From contig NZ_PFGL01000064.1 in NCBI RefSeq assembly GCF_002783505.1, positions 80,303 through 115,973 on the forward strand: a DNA stretch of 35,671 nucleotides, in the 5' to 3' direction. The stretch is from Shewanella sp. CG12_big_fil_rev_8_21_14_0_65_47_15. Lineage in GTDB: Bacteria > Pseudomonadota > Gammaproteobacteria > Enterobacterales > Shewanellaceae. The number at the start of each line of letters is the position of its first letter. The stretch's first letter is position 1. The position numbers and the translations under genes were made by a program. The notes under the pieces were generated by a model that saw only the letters and a program-made list of their open reading frames with translations, did not search any database and had not been told where the DNA came from. Of the stretch, positions 17,342 to 25,623 are shown piece by piece.

Positions 17342-17560
17342 CCACGGTAACGGGGGAAGTTGGCTATATGAATAAAGTGCAAGCTGATACCCCCATCGCC
17401 GCTTTACAACAAACAGCTTGAAGGGGGCTTTTGGGCTGGTCTAGTCCCCATAACTTCACAATAAACTTCAAGTACTAGGGCGATGTTGTCGTGCAGTCTA
17501 CTGACTGGCAGTATTGTATCTGGAACACAGAAAAACCATTTTATTTTATGGAGATAGCAC

Positions 17561-18046
17561 ATGATCCGTCAGGCAACATCAGCAGATACGTCAGCTATAG
17601 CGGCTATTTATAACCACTACGTACTGAACACCAACGTCACCTTTGAAGAGCAGGTAGTCAGTTCTGAACAAATGGCCGAGCGTATTTTACAGGTGCAGGC
17701 AGATGCGTTGCCCTGGTTAGTGTTGGAGCAACAAGGTGAAGTACTGGCCTATGCTTATGCCACCAAATGGAGGATGCGTTCGGCTTATCGCTTTTCGGTA
17801 GAAAGCACTGTCTATGTTAAAAACGGCATGACAACTAAAGGCATGGGGAGTTTGTTGTATCAACAACTGTTAAGCGAGCTAAAAGCTCTAGGTATACACT
17901 TAGTGATAGGTGGCATCACATTACCCAATGAAAAAAGCATAGCGCTGCATGAAAAATTCGGCTTCGAACCATGCAGCCATTTTAAGCAAGTGGGCTTTAA
18001 ATTTGAGCAGTGGCTGGATGTGGGTTACTGGCAGAAGTTGCTTTAG
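17561..18046 (+). CDS. GNAT acetyltransferase, phosphinothricin-acetyltransferase family
   Basis: 161 residues forming a single GNAT domain. The N-terminus IRQATSADTSAIAAIYNHYV followed by TNVTFEEQVVSSEQM is typical of the PAT/Bar family. The later HEKFGFEPCSHFKQVGFK stretch and a closing WLDVGYWQKLL also match. These enzymes acetylate phosphinothricin-like compounds or the amino groups of methionine derivatives; the real substrate here is unknown. The acetyl-CoA loop reads GMTTKGMGSLLY, a variant of the usual RGxGxG with Lys in place of Arg. GGAGA lies about nine bases before the ATG. It separates the two TPR paralogues and has no obvious functional link to them. Confidence 0.9.
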   Translation: MIRQATSADTSAIAAIYNHYVLNTNVTFEEQVVSSEQMAERILQVQADALPWLVLEQQGEVLAYAYATKWRMRSAYRFSVESTVYVKNGMTTKGMGSLLYQQLLSELKALGIHLVIGGITLPNEKSIALHEKFGFEPCSHFKQVGFKFEQWLDVGYWQKLL

Positions 18047-18079
18047 TCACCCAAATCAATGAACAGTCATATCCACCAC

Positions 18080-18121
18080 GGCTGATTTCAGCCTAAGGTT
18101 TTCCCTAACACTGTGGGAAAA
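18080..18121 (+). terminator. Two adjacent hairpins after the GNAT gene
   Basis: GGCTGA-TT-TCAGCC (18080-18093) is followed by TTTTCCC-9 bases-GGGAAAA (18099-18121), both perfectly paired. The first is followed by TAAGGTTTT, a weak U-tract. They could end the acetyltransferase transcript or shape the leader of the TPR gene at 18198. Confidence 0.4.
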
Positions 18122-18197
18122 GCTAAAGCTTTGCTGCTTAAACAACTGGCCTGCTGCCCTCGCAATATGCCATCATACTTTCGTATAAAGGAACTAT

Positions 18198-19667
18198 ATG
18201 GCAATAAGGTCAATATCTTTAACTATGTGCAATGACAATGTTTTTTTTACAAAATACTTAATTAAGCTGATTACACTGACTTTGCTTTGGTGCTGCAGTT
18301 TACATATAACACTAGCCAGCACTGCAATAGCGACACAAACAGAGCAACTATTAGACGATTACCTAGAGTTAATCGTCGACAATCAGCCGGATGCCATTAC
18401 CCGCTTAGAACAGATCCTTGCCCAACTGCCTCAAGACGTGCCGATAAGCACTAAAGTAAGGGCGTTCAGTTACCATATTCGCAATCACCTGATGTACCAA
18501 CAAACTGATCTGGCACTGCAGCAGGCGGAACATTTACTGCAACTGGCATATGCTGCCGGGCTACAAGACGCCATTACTGAGGCTCTGTTAACACAATTTA
18601 ATGTGTTGATGTATATACAAGAACAACATGCTATGCCGCAGTCACCCCGCTTGAATATCATCAAGTTGGCAACAGAACTCAACCAACAGTTAACCCAAAC
18701 CAGAGACGCGCGGATACGCTATGTCGGCCATATCCTGTTGGCGGAGATGTATATGCACCAACAAAGCGATTATGAAACGGCCTTAACGCACTACTATTCC
18801 GCCTACGATATCATACAAAAAACAGCTGATAACCAAACGGTAAGGCGAACTATTCATCTGCTCGAACATATTGGCAGAATGCATTTAAGCCTGAATAATC
18901 CCGCCCTCGCCTATCCTTACATTAGCCAAGCGATAGATATCGCTATCCGGCATAACATCCAGCGACGGCTGGCTTTACTCTATCTGTTGAAAGGTTATAC
19001 CGAAGAGCAACTGCAGCAGCCTGAGCAAGAACTGGCCAGTTTACAAACCGGGCTGGTTTGGGCTGAAAAAATGCAGGAGCAGAATACGGCAATAAGTATT
19101 ATGCACAATATCGGCCTGTATTATCAGCAGAAAAAACTGTATGACAAAGCAGCAGCAATATTAAACGAGGCGCTACGCAAATCTGCGGCACTACATGATA
19201 CGTACAACACCAACAATATTATGATGAGTCTAGGAATTGTTCAGGTTAAATCCGGTAACCAGCAACAGGGCATTGTACTTATCGAACAAAGCCTGCCGTA
19301 TTTCAGGCAAACGTTAGACCAAGCCGCCCTGCATGATGTATTGGGAGAAGTTGCTAACAGCTATCAGCAGGCAGGTTTATTTAAGCAACAAGCTGATACG
19401 TTGCTAGAGCAAAGTCAATTAACCGAAGCGCTATTCCACACAGGGCAGGACGAACGCATTCAGGCACTGCAAAAACAATTTGACACCAGCCAGCTTGCAC
19501 AAAAAGAACGGCAGCTAGAGCAGGAAAATGCGAATACCGCCAGCCAGACCGAATACAAAAGCCTGCAACATAAATTTATGCCGCTTCTTGTTATAGCCAT
19601 ATTATGCATAACCCTGCTGCTATGGCTGTTATGTCGCCGCCGGCGGTTTTGGCATAGCAAGCGATAA
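18198..19667 (+). CDS. TPR sensor paralogue without output domain
   Basis: 489 residues, closely similar along its whole length to the sensor half of the TPR-GGDEF protein; compare STKVRAFSYHIRNHLMYQQ here with SKVRALSYHIREHLMYEQ there. Layout: signal or anchor helix (about 20-40, LIKLITLTLLWCCSLHITLA), TPR-like repeats to about 400, coiled coil, then one membrane helix (about 461-479) and a short basic tail (CRRRRFWHSKR). The protein stops where the paralogue would enter its GGDEF linker. Only eight bases separate it from the convergent response regulator gene, so there is no room for a decayed GGDEF. AAGGA precedes the ATG. Possible role: decoy, heterodimer partner or ligand-binding subunit (inference). 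Confidence 0.85.
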   Translation: MAIRSISLTMCNDNVFFTKYLIKLITLTLLWCCSLHITLASTAIATQTEQLLDDYLELIVDNQPDAITRLEQILAQLPQDVPISTKVRAFSYHIRNHLMYQQTDLALQQAEHLLQLAYAAGLQDAITEALLTQFNVLMYIQEQHAMPQSPRLNIIKLATELNQQLTQTRDARIRYVGHILLAEMYMHQQSDYETALTHYYSAYDIIQKTADNQTVRRTIHLLEHIGRMHLSLNNPALAYPYISQAIDIAIRHNIQRRLALLYLLKGYTEEQLQQPEQELASLQTGLVWAEKMQEQNTAISIMHNIGLYYQQKKLYDKAAAILNEALRKSAALHDTYNTNNIMMSLGIVQVKSGNQQQGIVLIEQSLPYFRQTLDQAALHDVLGEVANSYQQAGLFKQQADTLLEQSQLTEALFHTGQDERIQALQKQFDTSQLAQKERQLEQENANTASQTEYKSLQHKFMPLLVIAILCITLLLWLLCRRRRFWHSKR

Positions 19668-19675
19668 CACCCGTT

Positions 19676-20308
19676 TCAGGCAATCAACTGGTGCGCTATC
19701 GCATAGCGCACCAAATCGGCATTGCTGTTCAAGCTCAGTTTTTTCATTAAGCGCATTTTATGCGTGCTAACCGTTTTACTGCTAATCGCCAGCTGTTCCG
19801 CAATCTCATTCAGGCTGATCCCCTTTGCCAACAGCAACATTATTTCAAACTCCCTCTCAGACAATTGTTCATGCTGTAAGCTACCTTTGTCATGACTGCT
19901 AGCAAACACCATTTGCTCGGCTAATTCTGGATCAATATAGCGCTTGCCCTGGGCAATTCGGCGGATTGCCGTCAGTAACTGCTCAGGCTCACTGTCTTTG
20001 GTAAGATAACCTGCCGCACCGGCATTCAGGGCTCGGCGGGCAATCTGTGGCTCGTTATGCATACTCAGCACCAACACAGGGATAGCCGGAAAATTGGCCA
20101 CGATGCGGGTTATCAGGTTAGCACCACTGACGCCGGGCATAGACATATCCAGTAAAATGAGATCCACCTCAGCGGTACGCAACAACTCTAACAGCTCACC
20201 ACCATTGCTTGCTTCATGTACCACAGTAACATCTGCTGTCAGCTGAAACATCCGCTTAATACCCTCGCGCACAATAGCGTGATCATCTGCCAACAATATC
20301 CTAATCAT
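19676..20308 (-). CDS. NarL/FixJ-family response regulator
   Basis: A 210-residue DNA-binding response regulator. The receiver domain (1-120) has D8/D9 in LADDHAIVREG, the phospho-acceptor D54 in ILLDMSMPGVSG, and K104 in GYLTKDSEPEQLLTA. The C-terminal LuxR-type helix-turn-helix (about 145-205) reads LSEREFEIMLLLAKGISLNE with SSKTVSTHKMRLMKKL as the recognition region. The gene overlaps the histidine kinase gene by eight bases, so the pair is translationally coupled and almost certainly cognate. Target genes are not visible; the nearby TPR and pilin genes are candidates only by position. Confidence 0.95.
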   Translation of the reverse strand: MIRILLADDHAIVREGIKRMFQLTADVTVVHEASNGGELLELLRTAEVDLILLDMSMPGVSGANLITRIVANFPAIPVLVLSMHNEPQIARRALNAGAAGYLTKDSEPEQLLTAIRRIAQGKRYIDPELAEQMVFASSHDKGSLQHEQLSEREFEIMLLLAKGISLNEIAEQLAISSKTVSTHKMRLMKKLSLNSNADLVRYAIAHQLIA

Positions 20309-22340
20309 TTATTACTTCATCCTCTGCAATTCTAAACGTTAAACCGATCTCTGTACCATCATTGACCCGACTGCGCAAAGTCAGTTCACCACCAAGCATA
20401 TATGCCCGTTCACGCATACCGGTGAGGCCATAACAATTCTGCTTTATTTCGTTGAGGTTAAAGCCTTTGCCATTGTCCGCTATGCTAAGAAAAAATTTTC
20501 TGTAGGAAACTGACAGTCTGATGATCACATGAGTCGCCTCTGCATGCTTCACAATATTGGTCAATGATTCCTGCACCACTCTGAACACAGCGGTCATATA
20601 TTTATCACTCACCAGCTCCGGCACATCTGGGGAAATATCTAGCTGGCAACTAATACCGCTAGTGTTAGAAAACTCTTCCGCCAGCCACTCAAGTGCAAAG
20701 ATTACTCCCATCTCTAATGGTGCAGGTCGAATACTGGTGACAATACTGCGCATTATGCTGATAGCCTTGTCGACCAGCGCTTTCAGTGCACGAATTCTTT
20801 GGGCTACAACGGGGCTCTGATCTGCACAAAGTACATCCATGCCGGAGATATCCAAACGTAATGCCGTCAGATATTGGCCCATGTCATCATGCAAATCGCG
20901 GGCAATTTGCTTACGTTCCTCTTCTCTTGCGGTTTCCAGCCGCGCGGCTAACCCCCGCAATTGCAAATTCACCTGGCCTAAGCGACGTAAAAAATATACC
21001 GTGAGCAGTAACAACAACAGGCTGCCGACCAACAAAGTAACAAGCCAGCTCTGTTGCAATTGTTTTTGCTTAATTTGCTGACTCTGTTGCAGATTCTGCT
21101 GGTTTAAGCTGTCGATATAGCGCTGCTGACGTTCCTGTTCATAACCGGACACGGCTTCGGACACATTGTGCTGTGCCATTTGTAACTTATGACTATTGAT
21201 CAACTCTGATGACTGAACTCTCAGTGTATACGCTGCAGCGTAATCACTTTTGGCGGCCGCAATCGTTGCCAATAGGTCCAAATTCTGACTATGAAACATA
21301 ATATCGTCCATCTGCTGCGCCGTAGCTAACGCCAGCCTTGCATCTTTCTCAGCCTTGTCAAACTCCTGTAGTTGTACATAGACATTACTGCGAGCAATCA
21401 GTGCATACCAGTACCCCAGCGCAGCAGGGTATTGCTGATAAATGCTGATGGCTTCAGTCAGTGCATCAAGGCTCTGTGCATAGCGCTGTTGATCTGTGTA
21501 CATACGAGCCTGTGATAACAGCCCTATGCTTAAAGAAAATGGCGTGTGAAGCTGCCGGTACAACCCGATTGCTTGCTGCATTAAGGTTTCTGCGACACTA
21601 AACGCTGTACTGGTACCTGCTCTCGTTGCTAAGTCCTGCAAACTATAAGCTTCAAATAGTCTAGAAGGGATTTGCTCGGCCGTACGTAGCATCAGTTGGG
21701 AATACGCCAACGACTCGGTGTTGTGGTAGCTTTGTTCATAGGATAAGGACAGACCGCGATAAGCAAACGCGAGCGCCAACAAGTTTTCTGATTGTGCTGC
21801 TATTTCCATGGCCTGCAACGCCATTGTAACGGCTTCTTGCTCCCTGCCTCGCCGCCGATACGCCAACACCTGCCAGAACATGATTTCTGCAGTTAAGGCG
21901 GGATCATCCATTTTCGATAGTAATGCCGCACTGCGAAACGTCAGCTCTGTCGATAATTCAAGCCTGCCCTGACCTAAGACAATCTTAGCTAAATTCAACA
22001 ATGCATCAGCCTGACCGATAGCATCGCTGCGCTGAGTGGCCAGCATTAACGCCTGATTACTATGCTGCTCAGCCTGAACACTGTCAGCCAGTAAAAACTC
22101 AAGCCGTGCCTGCAGATTAAGCAGTGGTATTTGTGTGCTATCGGTCGTGCTGTCCGTCAATTCGGCGCGCAACTGCTTTACTTCACGGTAAGCTGCAACG
22201 GGATCATTTTCTGCCATAATTCTCAGGTTATACAGCGAATTATCCGTCGAAGCGGCTAAAACGCGACCAGCAACCAGCAAAGCGGCAACTATTAGCATAC
22301 AATAATAAGCAGCGTAGCTGGCTGCTTTACATCTGTTCAA
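20301..22340 (-). CDS. NarL-type histidine kinase with periplasmic TPR sensor
   Basis: 679 residues. The signal segment (1-29) ends VLAAS. Residues 40-390 form TPR-like repeats (such as RYAQSLDALTEAISIYQQ and EFDKAEKDARLALATAQQ), then a Gln-rich coiled coil (about 395-430) and one membrane helix (432-451). The HisKA_3 box has H484 in ARDLHDDMGQYLTAL. The ATPase domain has the N-box NIVKHA (595-600), DNGKGF (622-627), GLTGMRERA (638-646) and DGTEIGL. The expected activity is autophosphorylation and transfer to the overlapping response regulator. The TPR region is probably outside the membrane and senses a peptide, protein or wall signal (inference). It resembles its two neighbours in layout but not closely in sequence. 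Confidence 0.93.
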   Translation of the reverse strand: MNRCKAASYAAYYCMLIVAALLVAGRVLAASTDNSLYNLRIMAENDPVAAYREVKQLRAELTDSTTDSTQIPLLNLQARLEFLLADSVQAEQHSNQALMLATQRSDAIGQADALLNLAKIVLGQGRLELSTELTFRSAALLSKMDDPALTAEIMFWQVLAYRRRGREQEAVTMALQAMEIAAQSENLLALAFAYRGLSLSYEQSYHNTESLAYSQLMLRTAEQIPSRLFEAYSLQDLATRAGTSTAFSVAETLMQQAIGLYRQLHTPFSLSIGLLSQARMYTDQQRYAQSLDALTEAISIYQQYPAALGYWYALIARSNVYVQLQEFDKAEKDARLALATAQQMDDIMFHSQNLDLLATIAAAKSDYAAAYTLRVQSSELINSHKLQMAQHNVSEAVSGYEQERQQRYIDSLNQQNLQQSQQIKQKQLQQSWLVTLLVGSLLLLLLTVYFLRRLGQVNLQLRGLAARLETAREEERKQIARDLHDDMGQYLTALRLDISGMDVLCADQSPVVAQRIRALKALVDKAISIMRSIVTSIRPAPLEMGVIFALEWLAEEFSNTSGISCQLDISPDVPELVSDKYMTAVFRVVQESLTNIVKHAEATHVIIRLSVSYRKFFLSIADNGKGFNLNEIKQNCYGLTGMRERAYMLGGELTLRSRVNDGTEIGLTFRIAEDEVIND

Positions 22341-22719
22341 TCAACGACCCTTTCTGCATGCTGAATTCGGAAACAATCTAATTTAGAACATATCGAAATA
22401 AGGACGGTATTATAGTACTAATTCTATTTGTAAATATAGTGAGCATTTTCTGGGATACCAGCCCATGCCACTTGGCCGCTCTTCTATTTGACAATGGAGT
22501 GCACTCGCCAGTATCTGCATGATATTTCTCTGTTCAATCCATTTATACCCAAACAACCTGAAGATACAGGATTCAGCAGCTCATGTTAACAGAATGCTAA
22601 CCCACTTTAGGTAAGGCCATTCATTGCTCCTGTATTAATGGCCTTCACATCATCCTTGGCGATTGCTGCTATTTGCGGAAAGTAAACTAAGTTAAAAATA
22701 ACACATTAGACATAAAGAT
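22341..22719. other. Intergenic region, no gene found; possible repeat remnant
   Basis: The 379 bases between two minus-strand genes carry stop codons in all frames and no convincing ORF. The part next to the kinase gene (about 22360-22440) is A/T-rich and probably holds its promoter. Around 22540-22580 the sequence TTTATACCCAAACAACCTGA and the following AAGATACAGGATTCAGCAGC remind me of a dispersed intergenic element seen in Shewanella and Vibrio genomes, from memory only. This gap is where gene character changes from signalling and pilus genes to ordinary backbone genes. Confidence 0.35.
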
Positions 22720-23235
22720 TTATAACGGCAGCAGTTTTTCATCGAGCAAACTCACCAGCAGTAACTCACCTTGGGCGTTCACCCTAAACTCGCCGTATTT
22801 AGCCGCACTAAAATGATCGGCTTGCCCTTCTTCAAAGAAAAAGCTGTTCGATGCGAGCTTGATTTGATTACCACGGGCTCGAAACTTTACCCGCAGTTGA
22901 TCTTTACCGAGCGCTTGGTCAGTGTAAAAGTCCACAAAACGCGCCACTTTTTGCCCATCTACAGCCAACAATAACTGGCCCTGTATTTGTTGCGGCGCTA
23001 GGGCGCTACGCACATCGCGGGCAATGGCATATTCCAGCGCCATATAATCCCCCTGCATTAACGAGCGCGGGTCAACCGGCGCTAAGGCAAAACGCACGAC
23101 TTGGCCGTGATTAAGCAGCTGTTCAAACTTGAAGATCCGCCAATTCACGCCAGCGAGAATCGCAACAGTCGTGAACAGTACTATGCCCAGCGCCCATTTA
23201 TGTGAAGCCGACAGTTTTCCCAGACTATTTCCCAT
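22720..23235 (-). CDS. GDYXXLXY-domain protein
   Basis: 171 residues from ATG 23235, whose first base overlaps the DUF4401 stop (TGATG). The longer open frame upstream lies inside the neighbour and is rejected. One N-terminal membrane helix (about 15-33, ALGIVLFTTVAILAGVNWRI) is followed by a periplasmic domain with the naming motif GDYMALEY in SLMQGDYMALEYAI. It also has KVARFVDFYTDQALGKDQLRVKFRARG and ends YGEFRVNAQGELLLVSLLDE. This family regularly follows DUF4401 and DUF2157 membrane proteins. The biochemical function is not known. Confidence 0.9.
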   Translation of the reverse strand: MGNSLGKLSASHKWALGIVLFTTVAILAGVNWRIFKFEQLLNHGQVVRFALAPVDPRSLMQGDYMALEYAIARDVRSALAPQQIQGQLLLAVDGQKVARFVDFYTDQALGKDQLRVKFRARGNQIKLASNSFFFEEGQADHFSAAKYGEFRVNAQGELLLVSLLDEKLLPL

Positions 23236-24383
23236 CACACAGTCTCCTTGGGATATACATTTGCCGGAAACAACCACCACATTAGCACCCTTGCCACCAG
23301 TAACAGCGCACCTAACCCCATTAAATAAGCAGATTTCAGCAGTAGTGTTGTTTCTAGGGAATAATAATATCCGCTGACAAACAACAGCGCCGACACCATT
23401 CCCATGCCCTTTAGCCAAGGCTCATTGCAATAATGGCCAAGCAAGATCAATAGAATCGCCGTCGCTAATCCCTGCATGGGTAAAGATAAACCGCTAATAA
23501 CGATTAAACCGAGAAAACAGCCTATCGCCGCCAGTGAGCTGAGTGATTGTTGGCGTTCGCGGAAAATGGTGACCAATAAAAATCCGCAAATGCCAACAAT
23601 AATCGACAGATGGATCAGCGTAAACCGCAGGCTTTGCTGCCAAGGGCTAAATAGCTCATCAAACAGGTTATCCATACTAAAAGCATGTAATAATTGAATA
23701 TTTAAAAGTGTGAGCACGAACCCATAGCAAAGCATTCGCGCCCTTTGGTAGTGACGCCCAAGGCGATTAATATTCAGTAAAACGACACTAATGATGAAAG
23801 CAAATAGGCTTGGGCTAAGATTAAGTAAACCTAATTTTGCCATTAGACCCACCACACACCAGCTTGAACAAAATGCGAATACAAATTGCGCTAATCCATG
23901 CCTGAGCAAGCGCCATAACAGTAAAAAAAGCCCCGCCATACTCAGATACCAAGTGACGTTAAACTCATCGCCGAGTAATTCAAATACCCCCCACGCCACG
24001 CCGAGTGAACCACTCAAACTCGCGGCAAAGGCAAACTGTTGGATAAAGGTTCGTTGGGGCGCCGCAAAGTACAAGCCAAGCCCCAAAGCTAAATAGGCCA
24101 ATCCAATAAACAGAGCGACATCAGCTTCGACTCGTTGAAAAATAGTGCCCAGAAGCGATGTCATAAAACCTAAAAGAAACCAGGCAGCAATCCAGGCTGC
24201 AAAGGCTTGCATCAAACCGATATACCAAGGCATATCATGACTTTCGGGCAGCATAGGCGAACTGACCAGTCCCTCGGAATATAGAGATTGCCACAACTGC
24301 TGGCTCGTTTGAGAAATGAGTCTAGACTCGCCACTAGCCAACGCGGTACTTTGCATATGATTTTTCGGGAGATGATTATTCAT
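23235..24383 (-). CDS. DUF4401-family polytopic membrane protein
   Basis: About 382 residues from ATG 24383, which follows the strong ribosome-binding site GAGGAGGG. The open frame runs 15 codons further up without such a site. After a cytoplasmic N-terminal stretch containing LWQSLYSEGLVSSP, about ten hydrophobic helices follow, beginning IGLMQAFAAWIAAWFLLGFM, with short loops. It overlaps the DUF2157 gene by eight bases and the GDYXXLXY gene by one base, so the three genes are translated together. The family occurs with DUF2157 in many proteobacteria, probably as a membrane complex of unknown role. Confidence 0.9.
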   Translation of the reverse strand: MNNHLPKNHMQSTALASGESRLISQTSQQLWQSLYSEGLVSSPMLPESHDMPWYIGLMQAFAAWIAAWFLLGFMTSLLGTIFQRVEADVALFIGLAYLALGLGLYFAAPQRTFIQQFAFAASLSGSLGVAWGVFELLGDEFNVTWYLSMAGLFLLLWRLLRHGLAQFVFAFCSSWCVVGLMAKLGLLNLSPSLFAFIISVVLLNINRLGRHYQRARMLCYGFVLTLLNIQLLHAFSMDNLFDELFSPWQQSLRFTLIHLSIIVGICGFLLVTIFRERQQSLSSLAAIGCFLGLIVISGLSLPMQGLATAILLILLGHYCNEPWLKGMGMVSALLFVSGYYYSLETTLLLKSAYLMGLGALLLVARVLMWWLFPANVYPKETV

Positions 24384-25488
24384 GGTTCCCTCCTCGCTTC
24401 CCATGGCTGGCGACCACTTGAGCCCCACTGGCGAATTTAAGATTCTGATTAACTTTTTTCAGCCACAGACTTAAGCCCGTACTGGCCAAAAGAATATAAA
24501 GTCCGATAAATAAGAATCCTCCTATGGGGTCGCTATCTTCAAAAATAAGCTTTATCAAAAAGATCGCAGTCACTGCGATAAGGCTAAAACCCCCCAATGC
24601 TAGGGGATAGATCTGTGGCAATAGGTAGTAAAATACATAAAATCCAAGCACAAGGTTCAAGATATAAATCCCGCTAACCCAGAGGTAAAAGCTGTCACTG
24701 CGATCAATATTGAGGATCAACCAGCTCACTAACCAAGTAAAACACCCCATAGCAAACATGGAACAGGCATATTGAAGAATTGGCGTATGCCAGCGGCCCA
24801 CTTTGATATGGTCTAAATATGTAAAAACGTAATAAATGAGCGTGTTCAATAGTGCAAACACAAGTAACTGTATTTGCACATCCTCAAATGGCAGCCAGAA
24901 ATCGGCAGATATATCAAAAAATAACCCTAAGCTGAGATTCACTAATCCCACAACCAACAACCATAGAGCGTCAAATCCCGCGATCCAAGCTAAGGGCAAG
25001 ATGACGAGCGCCCACACAGCAAACAACTGCCAAGGATCTGCCCCGGTTTGATAGGTTTGTCCAACGAGGGCCAACAAACCACCGACTAGCACACAGGCCG
25101 CGAGCAATACGGCATTAGCGACCGTAGTCCCAAAAGGCTTGCCCTGGGATCTTGATACTGTAACGGATGGCGTGTTTGATGCGATTGATAGCTGACATGC
25201 GGCGCGGTAATAGAGCCATACAAATGCAGAAACAGCGAGGAGTATGGCCGTTTCTAGCAGCGCAAATTTGGCAAATCGGTCCAAGGATTGCCAATTATAA
25301 GCGAAGAAAAATATCACACCGCACACCAAACTTAATGCCCCAAACCACAATAACAACCCCGCAATCAGTGCTCGCCAGCGACTCGCATCGGGACGTACGG
25401 AAAGTCGATGATAAAGTTGATCCGCCTGCGCTGAGGTGATATATCCCTGTTCAAGCCATTCACACACTTGAGATGTTAAAGAGCCCAA
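24376..25488 (-). CDS. DUF2157-family membrane protein
   Basis: About 370 residues. I place the start at TTG 25488, preceded by GGGAG eight bases away, because the protein then opens with the family N-terminus GSLTSQVCEWLEQGYITSAQ. The frame continues upstream to another TTG (25605) through sequence that does not look coding. A short cytoplasmic domain (1-55) is followed by about ten membrane helices (LIAGLLLWFGALSLVCGVIF onwards, including FFFAYNWQSLDRFAKF, a typical DUF2157 feature). It is the first gene of the trio. The upstream region is shared with a divergent binding-protein gene. Function unknown. Confidence 0.88.
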   Translation of the reverse strand: MGSLTSQVCEWLEQGYITSAQADQLYHRLSVRPDASRWRALIAGLLLWFGALSLVCGVIFFFAYNWQSLDRFAKFALLETAILLAVSAFVWLYYRAACQLSIASNTPSVTVSRSQGKPFGTTVANAVLLAACVLVGGLLALVGQTYQTGADPWQLFAVWALVILPLAWIAGFDALWLLVVGLVNLSLGLFFDISADFWLPFEDVQIQLLVFALLNTLIYYVFTYLDHIKVGRWHTPILQYACSMFAMGCFTWLVSWLILNIDRSDSFYLWVSGIYILNLVLGFYVFYYLLPQIYPLALGGFSLIAVTAIFLIKLIFEDSDPIGGFLFIGLYILLASTGLSLWLKKVNQNLKFASGAQVVASHGKRGGNHE

Positions 25489-25623
25489 TATGAGATCTCC
25501 CTTCCGATAATAGAACTCGCCAGCACAAAATACGCATTGAGTGGTCCTAAGTGCAACAATTAATTGTATAAACTTGTATCGCACACAGGTAAGCTTAGAT
25601 AACAATAGCGAACAGGAGAACTT

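Noticed and set aside
17380..17430. CCCCC and GGGGG with AAGCTG/CAGCTT after the diguanylate cyclase gene
   Set aside because: The two complementary pairs are in an order that cannot nest into one stem; the remaining 5-bp stem has a 30-base loop, too weak to call a terminator.
23236..23418. N-terminal extension of the GDYXXLXY protein
   Set aside because: Overlaps the DUF4401 coding sequence in another frame; the ATG at 23235 coupled to the DUF4401 stop gives the family's normal N-terminus.
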